Shown piece after piece: positions 35,337 to 44,396 of a stretch of 64,000 nucleotides of DNA. The stretch is from JACKIP01 sp963710165 (GTDB lineage Bacteria; Pseudomonadota; Alphaproteobacteria; Micavibrionales; Micavibrionaceae): positions 164,594 through 228,593 of the forward strand of contig CAVPYZ010000005.1 in assembly GCA_963710165.1 (NCBI GenBank), read 5' to 3'. Position 1 is the first letter of the stretch; each line of letters starts with the position of its first letter. The translations under genes and the position numbers were made by a program. The notes under the pieces were generated by a model. That model was not told where the DNA came from. It saw nothing but the letters and a program-made list of their open reading frames with translations, and made no database searches.

Positions 35337-35975
35337 ATGACAAACAAAAATTACTTCCTTTTACTTGCCGCAGGCATATTTACGATTATTCTGGCCTTGG
35401 TGATGATCAAGATGATCTATGACCGTGATATGACCATGCCGCCTGCCTATAAGACGTTTATGGACCGGACATTTATCAAATATAATATATTTGAAGGACA
35501 GCAGAAACCGTTTCCCGATAATGTAGTCTTTTATGATCCGAAAGGGCAGCCCGTTACGATCCAGAATTTCCGCGGGCAATATCTTTTGATTAATTTTTGG
35601 GCGACATGGTGTCCGGGATGTGTCAAGGAACTGCCATCTTTAGAAAATCTGCGTAATTACGTACAGAGAAAAGATTATCCACTGACACTAATTGCGGTTT
35701 CTCTGGATCGTGAAAAAGATGCCAATGAACTGGCGGCGTTTCTGGTTGATAATAAGATTGGGCCTTTTGCCCTGTATCATGATCGCGACAAGGCTATTTT
35801 GCGCGCATATTATATGGAGGGCATGCCCACAACTCTGCTAATTGACCCCGAAGGGTATGTGCTTTACGAATTTCTGGGAGAGGCGGATTGGACGGATTAT
35901 TTTCTGATAGAATTCCTACGCGATGAGATGGGACCATTTATAGAGGTGCTGGAAAAAGATAAATCTTCAAAATAG
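35337..35975 (+). CDS. TlpA-like thioredoxin-fold protein
   Basis: The 212-residue protein has one N-terminal membrane anchor (residues 5-24) and a periplasmic thioredoxin fold with the active site WATWCPGC (Cys92 and Cys95). Then come ELPSLENL, IAVSLDREKD and the cis-proline segment MEGMPTTLLID. TlpA and ResA proteins reduce disulfides for cytochrome assembly or other periplasmic needs. The ATG at 35337 is preferred over the TTG at 35328. The gene starts 51 bases from the start of the divergent LptM-like gene. Confidence 0.87.
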   Translation: MTNKNYFLLLAAGIFTIILALVMIKMIYDRDMTMPPAYKTFMDRTFIKYNIFEGQQKPFPDNVVFYDPKGQPVTIQNFRGQYLLINFWATWCPGCVKELPSLENLRNYVQRKDYPLTLIAVSLDREKDANELAAFLVDNKIGPFALYHDRDKAILRAYYMEGMPTTLLIDPEGYVLYEFLGEADWTDYFLIEFLRDEMGPFIEVLEKDKSSK

Positions 35976-36012
35976 TGGGGATTTTTTAAGATTTATCTGC
36001 GAAACTATATGG

Positions 36013-37341
36013 ATGAATTCTTCTCCCCTAGATAATACATCAAATAATAGCAGCCAAAAAATGCATCAGGATCAACTGGACGCCCTTGTCCGCCTTCATG
36101 AGCGTTTTTTGACGGGACGTATTGGCGGCCGCAGGGCGATGCTGCGTAATACCGATATTTCCGGTTTGAATTTGTCGGACACAGATTTGCGTCAGGCCGA
36201 TTTTATGGGATGCGACATGAATAGCATGAATCTGACAGGGGTTAATTTTCAGGAAGCGTCACTATATGCCTGTAATTTAACAAATGCGAACCTGAATCGT
36301 GCCATTTTTGTACGCGCGGATTTACGCGGCGCACGTATTGAAAATGCCAATCTTGAAAACGCCGATCTGGAGGCAGCGGATTTACGCGTCGGCAGCGCAA
36401 ATACAGACAATAATTTCGGCCCCAGCCAGAGCGTTAATTTCAGAGGGGCGAACTTAAGCGGCGCAAAATTGATGGGATCACTAGCCAATAGTGCCGATTT
36501 TTCCGATGCCCTGATGGCGGGCGCAAAAGTCACGAATGCTGACCTGCGCGGCGCTTTATTTGAAGGGGCAGATTTATCCGATGCCGATCTTGACGGATGC
36601 CAGATGCAAGGCGCGAACATGAAGGCGGCAATTATGACAGGCGTCAAAATTGATGCCAAAGCCCTGATGGGGATTGATATGAGCGAAGCCATCACTGATA
36701 ACAATATCGGGCAATCCCTCTCGACACTTGATAAACCGTTGGAGCATTTGATTGAATTGCACCGTATGTGGGTGCAGACATCCGGCGGGGAGGGGGAGAG
36801 GCTTATTCTAAGCGGATATGACCTTCGTGAGTTAAAAACGCTCAAGCTTGAAAAAATGACAGCGATTGAGGCAAAGAACACCAAATTCTTTGGTCTGAAT
36901 ATGTATAAAATAGAAATGCAAAGCTCGATTCTGGACGGATCAGACTTTAGGCGTTGCGATCTGGAAGAGGCCGATATGCGCGGAAGTAGCTTGCGCGGGG
37001 TAAGAATGAGCCATGCAATCGTCAAAAATGCCAATTTTGACCCGCTATTATTCGGTGCAGAAGGAACGCATCAACGGTTCAGCCCGTGTCATTTTGATAA
37101 TGCCATTCTGCGCTATGCCGATTTTTCAGGTTCACAGCTTAAAAGCGCTGTATTTAAAGGCGCCGATCTGTCTTATGCTGACTTTTCAGGATGCGATCTA
37201 AGGGACGCTGACTTTACCGAGTCAAAAACAGTCGGAACCATATTCGATGATGCCAGAACCGAAGGCTCAAGTTTTGAGAAAGAAGGGGGAGGCGGCGGTA
37301 AAGCGTTCTCACTCGGCTCACTTAAAGAGGATGAAAAATAA
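36013..37341 (+). CDS. Pentapeptide-repeat protein with two header domains
   Basis: The 442-residue protein has long runs of A(D/N)Lxx pentapeptides, which fold into a right-handed quadrilateral beta helix. It has two halves. Each begins with a short non-repeat header: HQDQLDALVRLHERFLTGRIGG at about 18-39 and PLEHLIELHRMWVQTSGGEG at about 237-256, each leading into repeats. The halves look like an ancient duplication. The C-terminal tail is glycine-rich. There is no signal peptide. Pentapeptide proteins may mimic DNA or scaffold proteins; no role can be assigned. A receiver-domain gene follows 41 bases later. Confidence 0.82.
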   Translation: MNSSPLDNTSNNSSQKMHQDQLDALVRLHERFLTGRIGGRRAMLRNTDISGLNLSDTDLRQADFMGCDMNSMNLTGVNFQEASLYACNLTNANLNRAIFVRADLRGARIENANLENADLEAADLRVGSANTDNNFGPSQSVNFRGANLSGAKLMGSLANSADFSDALMAGAKVTNADLRGALFEGADLSDADLDGCQMQGANMKAAIMTGVKIDAKALMGIDMSEAITDNNIGQSLSTLDKPLEHLIELHRMWVQTSGGEGERLILSGYDLRELKTLKLEKMTAIEAKNTKFFGLNMYKIEMQSSILDGSDFRRCDLEEADMRGSSLRGVRMSHAIVKNANFDPLLFGAEGTHQRFSPCHFDNAILRYADFSGSQLKSAVFKGADLSYADFSGCDLRDADFTESKTVGTIFDDARTEGSSFEKEGGGGGKAFSLGSLKEDEK

Positions 37342-37382
37342 ACCTATTTCATTTACTTTAGTAGTTATGATAAATAATCTTT

Positions 37383-37808
37383 ATGATTTTTGATCCTGAT
37401 ACGACGACAATACTTCTAGTAGATGATGATGCGTTCATACGTTTTTCACACGTCGATATGTTAGAAGATTTTGTGCATACAATTATCGAAGCGTCTGACG
37501 GCGAACAAGCACTTCAAATGCTTGAGGCGCATCCGGAAATCGATCTGATTATATCAGACTGTCAAATGAAGAAAGTACACGGAGATGAGCTTTTTTGCCA
37601 GTTGAGACAAAACGGAGATATGCGTCCTTTCCTTATGATTTCAGGCGAAAGCGGAGAACGGCGAGAGCAAGTTGAACATATAATGCGTGAATTTGGTAAT
37701 GCTGCTTTTGTTTCTAAACCTGTTGGATTAAGACAAGTTTTAGAATCCGTTGAAGCACTCACGCTCAATGCGCGACCCATGGATGAACCAATTCACGGTT
37801 TGGGATAA
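37383..37808 (+). CDS. Single-domain response regulator
   Basis: The 141-residue protein is a CheY-like receiver without output domain. It has ILLVDDDAFIRFSHV, the phospho-acceptor Asp in LIISDCQMK, MISGESGE with the conserved Ser/Thr, and the Lys in FVSKPVG. It may act by phosphotransfer or protein binding. The partner kinase is not adjacent; kinases in this window lie at 51.8 and 53.6 kb. No strong ribosome-binding site is visible. Confidence 0.85.
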   Translation: MIFDPDTTTILLVDDDAFIRFSHVDMLEDFVHTIIEASDGEQALQMLEAHPEIDLIISDCQMKKVHGDELFCQLRQNGDMRPFLMISGESGERREQVEHIMREFGNAAFVSKPVGLRQVLESVEALTLNARPMDEPIHGLG

Positions 37809-37817
37809 TTAGTAACC

Positions 37818-38747
37818 CTACAGCTTCTCAGTCAGCTCTGGTACTGCCTCGAATAAATCTGCAACTAGTCCATAATCAGCGACTTGAAAGATCGGGGCTT
37901 CCTCGTCTTTATTGATCGCGACGATGTATTTTGAGTCCTTCATTCCCGCCAAATGCTGGATAGCGCCGGAAATGCCGATAGCAATATATAATTCCGGCGC
38001 AACAACTTTACCTGTTTGACCGACTTGCCAGTCATTTGGAACATAGCCTGCATCAACGGCGGCGCGTGACGCACCAACGGCAGCGCCCAATTTATCGGCG
38101 AGTTTTTCTATCATTTCAAAATCATCGGATGACCCGACACCACGCCCGCCTGAGACAACAATTTTGGCAGAAGTAAGTTCGGGGCGATCTGATTTTGCTT
38201 CCTGAAGGTTAACAAATTCCGACTTTATATCTTCGCCGGAGTAACTTATATCTTCGATTGCGGCACTGCCACCTTCTAATGCGACGGGATCGAAGCCTGT
38301 GGGGCGGACAGTAATTACTTTTTTGCTGTCGGTTGATTGCACCGTTGCAATGGCTTGCCCGCCATAGACAGGGCGTTTGAATGTATCGGCGCTTTCGACT
38401 GAAATAATATCGGATATTTGTTGAACATCCAGTTTTGCGGCGATGCGCGGTGTGATGTTTTTGCCAAAGGTAGAGGCGGGGGCAAGAATGACATCATACT
38501 GATCCGCCATTGGAACGATTAACGCCTCCATAGCTTCCGCCAGATGATGGTCTAGGGCTTCGTTTTCTGCTTTTATAACTTTTGCAACGCCCTGTATTTT
38601 TGCAGCATCGTCTGCCACGGTAGATATATTTTTACCGCTGACAATAACGTGAATATCACCGCCTATTTTCTGTGCGGCGGCAACTACATTTGCCGTATTT
38701 GCGGCGAGGTCATCTCCGTGATGTTCTGCTATAACTAAAATATTCAT
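37818..38747 (-). CDS. etfA: Electron transfer flavoprotein subunit alpha
   Basis: EtfA holds FAD and with EtfB passes electrons from acyl-CoA and other dehydrogenases to ETF:ubiquinone oxidoreductase. The 309-residue protein has VAEHHGDDLAANTANVVAAA, the FAD site VSGGRGVGS and VGQTGKVVAPELYIAIGISG, and the typical IFQVADYGLVADLFE ending. It overlaps etfB by 4 bases, as is usual for the pair. Confidence 0.96.
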   Translation of the reverse strand: MNILVIAEHHGDDLAANTANVVAAAQKIGGDIHVIVSGKNISTVADDAAKIQGVAKVIKAENEALDHHLAEAMEALIVPMADQYDVILAPASTFGKNITPRIAAKLDVQQISDIISVESADTFKRPVYGGQAIATVQSTDSKKVITVRPTGFDPVALEGGSAAIEDISYSGEDIKSEFVNLQEAKSDRPELTSAKIVVSGGRGVGSSDDFEMIEKLADKLGAAVGASRAAVDAGYVPNDWQVGQTGKVVAPELYIAIGISGAIQHLAGMKDSKYIVAINKDEEAPIFQVADYGLVADLFEAVPELTEKL

Positions 38748-39511
38748 GAGATCACCTTTGCTTCATTTTTTAATTTATCTATTAATTCATCAACATCTGC
38801 CACTTTACCACCCCCTTGACGCACAGGCGGTTCAGAGACATCCAGAATTTTCACTTTTGGGTCATAGCTTATTCCTAAATCTGAAGGCTCCATGATATCC
38901 AGTTGTTTTTTCTTGGCTTTCATGATGTTGGGAAGTGACGCATAACGCGGTTCATTTAGACGTAAGTCAGTCGTGATAATGCCAGGGAGGGCAATCTTAA
39001 TTGTTTCCAGACCGCCGTCAATTTCACGTGTTACAACGGCATGTCCATCTTCGATCTTAAGCTCTGATGCAAATGTGGCTTGCGCCCAGCCCAGCAATGC
39101 AGACAGCATTTGCCCTGTCTGATTTGAGTCATCATCAATCGATTGTTTCCCCATAATTACAATATCGGGAGATTCCTTTTCAATAATGGCTTTAAGCGTT
39201 TTTGCAACGGCAAGCGGCTCGACACCGCCCAAATCAATGGGCGCGTCTGTTTTAACCAAAATGCCGCGATCCGCGCCAATTGCCATAGCGGTTCTGAGTT
39301 GTTCCTGCGCCTTTTCAGGGCCAATTGTAACGGCGATCACTTCCGTGGCGGTTCCGGCTTCTTTCAAACGAACGGCTTCCTCAATGGCGATTTCATCGAA
39401 CGGATTGACAGACATTTTGACATTCGCAAGCTCGATGCCCGAATTATCCGACTTAACGCGCACCTTCACGTTGTAATCAACAACTCTTTTGATAGGAACC
39501 AGTATTTTCAT
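38744..39511 (-). CDS. etfB: Electron transfer flavoprotein subunit beta
   Basis: The 255-residue protein has the start MKILVPIKRVVDYNVKVRV and MSVNPFDEIAIEEAVRLKE. The VMGKQSIDDDSNQTGQMLSALLG recognition block and the PRYASLPNIMKAKKKQLD loop that docks to dehydrogenases follow. It binds AMP structurally. Gene order etfB-etfA with overlap is normal. A short membrane-protein gene lies 17 bases upstream on the same strand. Confidence 0.96.
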   Translation of the reverse strand: MKILVPIKRVVDYNVKVRVKSDNSGIELANVKMSVNPFDEIAIEEAVRLKEAGTATEVIAVTIGPEKAQEQLRTAMAIGADRGILVKTDAPIDLGGVEPLAVAKTLKAIIEKESPDIVIMGKQSIDDDSNQTGQMLSALLGWAQATFASELKIEDGHAVVTREIDGGLETIKIALPGIITTDLRLNEPRYASLPNIMKAKKKQLDIMEPSDLGISYDPKVKILDVSEPPVRQGGGKVADVDELIDKLKNEAKVIS

Positions 39512-39528
39512 ATTTTCTATATCCGTAT

Positions 39529-39723
39529 TTAGTTTTTTGTAAGAACCGCAAGCGCCAAGAACAGCAATGCTATCCCCTGTAGTATAACACGTGCCGACAT
39601 CAATTTGTTACCGTATTTTTGATTGAATTCGCCGCCCTTCATCATCACCGCAATGCCGATTATAAGTACGATAAGGGTTGAGATCATGGCGACCGCCATT
39701 AAAATGATAAAAATGCTGTTCAT
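39529..39723 (-). CDS. HIG1-like twin-transmembrane protein
   Basis: The 64-residue protein has two transmembrane helices (about 5-29 and 44-61). The loop motif FNQKYGNKLMSARVILQG matches the QRRQ-like box of HIG1 domain proteins (GNKLMRxRVxxQG). Alphaproteobacterial members of this family are small and often lie in front of etfB, as here. Mitochondrial relatives help respiratory complexes assemble; the bacterial role is inferred. Confidence 0.82.
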   Translation of the reverse strand: MNSIFIILMAVAMISTLIVLIIGIAVMMKGGEFNQKYGNKLMSARVILQGIALLFLALAVLTKN

Positions 39724-39777
39724 CTGTATAAAATGAGGTTCGAATCACCAGATGTAAAGGGTTCGATTAATATTTTC

Positions 39778-40575
39778 TCAGGATTTAAGCTCTTGACTAC
39801 GTTTCTTGGCGGCAAGAACAGCATTGCTTAAACACTCTTCAAATGCGCCGTTCATTAGGACTTTTAGAGCAGCTTCAGTCGTACCACCGGGGGAGGTCAC
39901 ATTTTCACGCAGAGTTTGTGCGGAAGAACTTGATTCTGCCTCTGCCAGAGCCGCCGCACCGATGATTGTCTGACGGGCCAGTTTTTCAGATGTTGGGTCA
40001 TCCAGTCCCGCTTTACGGGCGGCTGTTGTTAATGCCTCAATCATATAGAAAAGGTATGCAGGGCCGGAGCCGGATACGGCTGTGACGGCGTCCATATCAT
40101 CTTCATGACGTAACCATAACGTTTCGCCGCACGGTTTGAACAGCATTTCGGTCGTATCCTTTTGATCTTGCGTGACGGCGTCATTTTGAATAAAGGCGCT
40201 CACGCCTTTTCCGATGGCGGCGGGTGTATTGGGCATAACGCGTATGATTGGCTGGTTTTGACCAAAGGCTTTTTCAAATGTTGTGATGCCTTTTCCTGCG
40301 GCGATAGAAAGAACCAATGTGTCGTTATGAACCGCGTCAATATAGTCATGAATGACATCATTTAAAATCTGAGGTTTCACGGCAAAGACAATAATATCAA
40401 ACGTTTTTTTGTAATTCAGCTTTGATATATGATTATAGCCTGCCTGTGGAAAGTCAGCGGGGAGTGGGTCAGGTTGAACCACGGTGATTGCATAGTTGAT
40501 TTTATGTTTGAGCCAGCCGGAAAGTAATGCTTGCCCCATTTTCCCGCACCCGATCAGAGCGAGAGACGGAAGCAT
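39778..40575 (-). CDS. proC: Pyrroline-5-carboxylate reductase
   Basis: ProC reduces pyrroline-5-carboxylate to proline with NAD(P)H. The 265-residue enzyme has a Rossmann start (LIGCGKMGQALLSGWL), VFAVKPQI, the IRVMPNTPAAIGKG block and the signature AVSGSGPAYLFYMIEAL, then TSPGGTTEAAL. It overlaps the upstream ybjN-like gene by one base. The ybjN-proC pair is common in alphaproteobacteria. Confidence 0.95.
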   Translation of the reverse strand: MLPSLALIGCGKMGQALLSGWLKHKINYAITVVQPDPLPADFPQAGYNHISKLNYKKTFDIIVFAVKPQILNDVIHDYIDAVHNDTLVLSIAAGKGITTFEKAFGQNQPIIRVMPNTPAAIGKGVSAFIQNDAVTQDQKDTTEMLFKPCGETLWLRHEDDMDAVTAVSGSGPAYLFYMIEALTTAARKAGLDDPTSEKLARQTIIGAAALAEAESSSSAQTLRENVTSPGGTTEAALKVLMNGAFEECLSNAVLAAKKRSQELKS

Positions 40576-41093
40576 CAGGCATTGCCCTCGGCAGGCATAA
40601 TCAGGAGTGAGACAAGTTTTTTGTCCGACTTACAAACGTCTTTATTCAAAAAATACTTGATGACGGTAAAGTTTTCTTCGCAATCCTTTAGAATACTTTC
40701 CACAACACTTGCCAGATAACCGCGGTCAATGATTGATTTATCGCTCTCATCTTCCCCTGCAAGCAAGCTATATTTATGAACAAGTTTTTTTGTATCGTGA
40801 TTTACAAAGAAAAATCCGATATCCATGCTCTGGCTTAGTTCATTGGCTACCAGAATGGCTTCGCCCATTTTCCCTTCAGGGATTTCTTCATCAATTTCAC
40901 AAGATATTTTTAGTAAACTGGAATTTTCATTCCATGTAAAACACAGCGTGTAATCGCAAGAGCGTCCGTTAATGTCCAGAATTAACTCTTCATTGGTCAA
41001 ACGATTATAAACCCAGTCATTCGCAATCAATAAATCCTCGACAGAATCGAGGGGATTTAAACGAAATGACGGGGCGTAGGAGTGTTTCTGCAT
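40575..41093 (-). CDS. YbjN domain protein
   Basis: The 172-residue protein matches the YbjN (DUF1790-like) fold, related to type III secretion chaperones. Visible parts are NPLDSVEDLLIANDWVYNRL, YTLCFTWNENSSLLKISCEID and NELSQSMDIGFFFVNHDTKKLV. In E. coli YbjN influences motility and stress sensitivity; the mechanism is unknown. It is the usual partner of proC, with TGA/ATG overlap, and lies 15 bases from the BMFP gene. Confidence 0.85.
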   Translation of the reverse strand: MQKHSYAPSFRLNPLDSVEDLLIANDWVYNRLTNEELILDINGRSCDYTLCFTWNENSSLLKISCEIDEEIPEGKMGEAILVANELSQSMDIGFFFVNHDTKKLVHKYSLLAGEDESDKSIIDRGYLASVVESILKDCEENFTVIKYFLNKDVCKSDKKLVSLLIMPAEGNA

Positions 41094-41108
41094 AATAGGT
41101 TTCTTATG

Positions 41109-41378
41109 TTACTTCTTTTTATCGATCTTTTTAGGGGGAGATTTCTTTGTTTCCAGTGCGTTTAAACGCTTTTCAAACTCTGCCTGTTTTTGTCTGGCTT
41201 CCGATAGCATCGCTTCCAGTTTTTCAAATTCCTCACGCGGGACAAGATCCATGCGATCAGCGACGTCATCTATATGAGAGCGCAAACCGTCTTTGACCTG
41301 AGCGCGAGCTGAGCTGACAAAGCTCATCGTACCGCCGGCGACTTTCGCCATATCATCAAGTATGCGTGATGGTGACAT
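41109..41378 (-). CDS. ubiK: UbiK-family accessory factor (BMFP)
   Basis: The 89-residue protein has an amphipathic N-terminal helix (RILDDMAKVAGGTMSFVSSARAQ) and a C-terminal trimeric coiled coil (VPREEFEKLEAMLSEARQKQ). Both are standard for the Brucella membrane-fusogenic protein (BMFP)/UbiK family. UbiK helps the ubiquinone-synthesis complex work at membranes. Its place before ybjN-proC and divergent from the lgt side is typical of the class. Confidence 0.87.
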   Translation of the reverse strand: MSPSRILDDMAKVAGGTMSFVSSARAQVKDGLRSHIDDVADRMDLVPREEFEKLEAMLSEARQKQAEFEKRLNALETKKSPPKKIDKKK

Positions 41379-41545
41379 TCATTTCCCTTAAAAGTATGTA
41401 AGGGTCTTAGCATGAAGTTTTCGAGTTCGAGCAAGAAGCATCTGAGACTCCATCCACAATAAAAGTGGATAACTTTTGCGGACTTATTTTAGATTTTGAA
41501 AAAGGTATGATAAACCCATAAGAAATAAAAATTAGGACTCAAAAA

Positions 41546-42544
41546 ATGATTATTATTACGGGCGGCGCAGGTTTCATTGGATCAAATCTGGTTGCGGCAT
41601 TGGAACATACAACAGATGAGGATCTGGTTATCTGTGACCGGCTAGGTGATGATGATAAGTGGCGCAATATTTCGAAAAGAAACCTAAGAGATATTATTAA
41701 GCCCGAAAATCTTCTGGAGTATATGAACGCGCATCGCGATCAGATTTCGGTTATCTTTCATATGGGCGCGATTGCTTCCAGTACGGAAAAGAACGCCGAT
41801 TTGGTTATTGAGGAGAATTTTGCTTTTTCGCGTAAGTTATGGCAATGGTGCGCCGAGAATGATGTGCGCTTTATTTATGCGTCTTCCGCCTCGACCTACG
41901 GTAACGGCGAAGAAGGATTTCATGATGCAGAAGACATGGACGCGCTGTCCAAACTTCATCCGCTTAACCCGTATGGATGGTCGAAACATTTATTTGATAA
42001 GCGCGTTGTTAGCTTGTCTAATGGTCCTCATAAGGGAAAAGAGAAGCTGCCGCCGCAGTGGGTTGGTTTGAAATTCTTTAATGCCTATGGCCCGAATGAA
42101 TATCATAAAGGGGAGCAGATGAGCGTACTGTGCAAGCTTTATCCGCAAGTTTTAGCAGGTGCAGCCGCCAGATTATTCAAATCGCATAATCCTGAATATG
42201 AAGATGGCGGACAATTACGCGACTTCATCTGGGTGGGGGATTGCGTTGATGTCATGATGTGGTTCTATCAAAACGCCGATAAAAACGGCCTTTATAATTT
42301 AGGGTCAGGTGAAGCACGCAGTTTTAAAGATTTGGCGGAGGCAACGTTCTCTGCGGCAAATCTGGAGCCAAAAATAACCTATATCGATATGCCGCAAGAA
42401 CTGCGCGGGAAATACCAATATTTTACCGAAGCTGACGTTACAAAATTGCGTAAGGCTGGTTATGATAAAGAATTCACCTCGTTGGAAGACGGCGTAAAAA
42501 AATATGTCAGCGACTATCTATCTCAAACTGATAGTTACAGATAA
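41546..42544 (+). CDS. hldD: ADP-L-glycero-D-manno-heptose-6-epimerase
   Basis: HldD performs the last step of ADP-heptose synthesis for the LPS inner core. The 332-residue short-chain dehydrogenase has IITGGAGFIGSN, the family block ICDRLGDDDKWRNISKR, SSASTYGNGEEGF and the catalytic YGWSK (Tyr and Lys). KFFNAYGPNEYHKGEQMSV and RDFIWVGDC follow. No other heptose gene (hldE, gmhA) is nearby. It starts just upstream of lgt, separated by 3 bases, so they are co-transcribed. An AAATTAGGACTC lies before the ATG. Confidence 0.93.
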   Translation: MIIITGGAGFIGSNLVAALEHTTDEDLVICDRLGDDDKWRNISKRNLRDIIKPENLLEYMNAHRDQISVIFHMGAIASSTEKNADLVIEENFAFSRKLWQWCAENDVRFIYASSASTYGNGEEGFHDAEDMDALSKLHPLNPYGWSKHLFDKRVVSLSNGPHKGKEKLPPQWVGLKFFNAYGPNEYHKGEQMSVLCKLYPQVLAGAAARLFKSHNPEYEDGGQLRDFIWVGDCVDVMMWFYQNADKNGLYNLGSGEARSFKDLAEATFSAANLEPKITYIDMPQELRGKYQYFTEADVTKLRKAGYDKEFTSLEDGVKKYVSDYLSQTDSYR

Positions 42545-42547
42545 CTG

Positions 42548-43351
42548 ATGGAATTTCCTGTGATCGATCCCGTTGCGCTTCAATTGGGGCCTATTGCCAT
42601 TCGTTGGTACGCGCTGGCGTATCTGGCGGGTTTTCTTTTGGGATGGGCTTATGCTTTGCGCCTATCGCATGAAAACGGTAAGGGGCGTCCGAGTAAAGCA
42701 GATATTGATGATTTTATGGTCTGGGCCATTCCTGCCGTGATTATTGGGGGGCGTGTTGGCTACGTACTTTTTTATAATCTGGAATATTATGCGTCCTATC
42801 CCTTGGAGGCGTTAAAGGTTTGGCAAGGGGGAATGTCTTTTCACGGGGGTATTTTAGGAATGGCGGTCGCGATCGTTCTTTATGCGTGGAAACATCAATT
42901 TTTCGTGTTGAAATTAAGCGATATTATCGCATGCGTCGCGCCGATCGGCTTGTTATTAGGACGTGTCGCAAATTTCATTAATGCGGAATTATATGGACGT
43001 GTCACAGATTTACCCCTTGGCATGGTTTTCCCCGGAACCGACGGGCAACCACGCCATCCCTCGCAATTATATGAAGCGTTGTTAGAGGGGGTAGTCATCT
43101 TTGTCATTTTATTCATTATGACCAAGAAAAATATTCATCAAAAAATACCGGGCATTTTAACCGCGACCTTCCTTGTTTTATATGGCACATTCCGTTTCTT
43201 CATTGAGTATGTTCGTGAACCGGATCAACATCTTGGATTATTTTTCGAATATATATCTATGGGGCAAATCCTGTGTTTACCAATGATTGCCGCAGGTATC
43301 TTTATCTATTTCTACGCAATATGGCATCAGAAGCATGTGTCCGCATCATAG
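42548..43351 (+). CDS. lgt: Prolipoprotein diacylglyceryl transferase
   Basis: Lgt attaches diacylglycerol to the lipobox Cys of pre-lipoproteins in the inner membrane. The 267-residue protein has seven hydrophobic segments, RWYALAYLAGF, GGRVGYVLFYN, WQGGMSFHGG and the Lgt signature GRVANFINAELYGRVTDLPLGM. RHPSQLYEALLEG and RFFIEYVREPD follow. It serves the lipoproteins at 4.5 and 35.1 kb among others. It follows hldD by 3 bases and overlaps the MidA-like gene by 17. Confidence 0.96.
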   Translation: MEFPVIDPVALQLGPIAIRWYALAYLAGFLLGWAYALRLSHENGKGRPSKADIDDFMVWAIPAVIIGGRVGYVLFYNLEYYASYPLEALKVWQGGMSFHGGILGMAVAIVLYAWKHQFFVLKLSDIIACVAPIGLLLGRVANFINAELYGRVTDLPLGMVFPGTDGQPRHPSQLYEALLEGVVIFVILFIMTKKNIHQKIPGILTATFLVLYGTFRFFIEYVREPDQHLGLFFEYISMGQILCLPMIAAGIFIYFYAIWHQKHVSAS

Positions 43352-44393
43352 TGTGATAGATCAAATCAGATCAAAGGGCGCAGTGCCGCTTGATCAATAT
43401 ATGGCGTTATGTAATCAGAAATATTATAATTCAAAAGACCCTTTGGGTACGTCAGGTGATTTTATAACCGCACCTGAAATCAGTCAGATATTTGGAGAAA
43501 TCATCGCGGCGTGGCTTGTGGATATGATGGGTCATTTCGGGTCAGAGCATAAAGTCAAAATTCTGGAATGCGGTCCGGGTCGTGGAACACTCATGTCAGA
43601 TATTTTGAGGATTTTAAGTAAAATCAAAGCGTTAAGTGGTAAGTATGAGGTAATTTTACTAGAAAATAGTGACTCTCTAACACAGGTTCAAAGAAGTTCT
43701 TTGAAGGACTACGATGTGACATGGGTTAAAAATATACAAGACGTATCCACGGTCATATCGACAGGACCTCTTTTCATATTAGGAAACGAATTTTTGGATG
43801 CCCTGCCGATTAAACAGTTTGTTTATAAAGGAGGAGGGTGGTTTGAGCGTTATGTCGAAGTAAAAGATAATGAAACAATGTCCTTTAAGTTGATGCCAAC
43901 AGATTTTGCCCCCCCTCTCAAAAATTCGCAAGAGGGCGATATATTTGAAAACAGCCCTGCAATAAAAGATTTTATCAGAACGTCATCATCTCTGGTTCAA
44001 CATCACGGTGGCGGTATGTTATGGATAGATTATGGCTATCATCAAACGGCTTTTGGCGACACGTTTCAGGCATTGAAGGATCATAAATACACATCTCCCC
44101 TAGAAAATGCAGGACAGTCAGACTTAACCGCACATATTAATTTTGAAACCGTTGGTGATATTGCAAAAGATCATCAGCTCCATGTTTACGGCCCGACCAC
44201 GCAAGGTCAATTTTTAAATGAATGCGGCATATTTGCACGTGCAGACATGCTCAAAAAAGCTGCAACCGAAAAACAGAGGAAAGATATTGATGTCGCGCTG
44301 CATCGTTTGACCGCGCCGGAGCAAATGGGTACGTTATTTAAAGTAATTGCTGCAACGTCAAAACAATTACCACTTGCAGGGTTCGGAGCTTAA
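43335..44393 (+). CDS. MidA/NDUFAF7-type SAM methyltransferase
   Basis: The 352-residue protein belongs to the DUF185 family. It has MALCNQKYYNSKDPLGTSGDFITAPEISQIFGE, LECGPGRGTLMSDILR (SAM motif I), LGNEFLDALPIKQFV and LWIDYGYHQTAFGDTFQALK. Mitochondrial NDUFAF7 dimethylates an arginine of respiratory complex I. The bacterial protein may do the same, but this is inference. I take the ATG at 43335, which overlaps lgt by 17 bases; a GTG at 43353 is possible. lgt, this gene and pgeF follow each other in many alphaproteobacteria. Confidence 0.88.
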   Translation: MCPHHSVIDQIRSKGAVPLDQYMALCNQKYYNSKDPLGTSGDFITAPEISQIFGEIIAAWLVDMMGHFGSEHKVKILECGPGRGTLMSDILRILSKIKALSGKYEVILLENSDSLTQVQRSSLKDYDVTWVKNIQDVSTVISTGPLFILGNEFLDALPIKQFVYKGGGWFERYVEVKDNETMSFKLMPTDFAPPLKNSQEGDIFENSPAIKDFIRTSSSLVQHHGGGMLWIDYGYHQTAFGDTFQALKDHKYTSPLENAGQSDLTAHINFETVGDIAKDHQLHVYGPTTQGQFLNECGIFARADMLKKAATEKQRKDIDVALHRLTAPEQMGTLFKVIAATSKQLPLAGFGA

Positions 44394-44396
44394 AAG

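Noticed and set aside
36249..37034. A 261-codon minus-strand frame inside the pentapeptide-repeat gene
   Set aside because: It is the antisense of a regular repeat with biased codons; its Ser/Ala/Arg-rich sequence is an artefact of that repeat.
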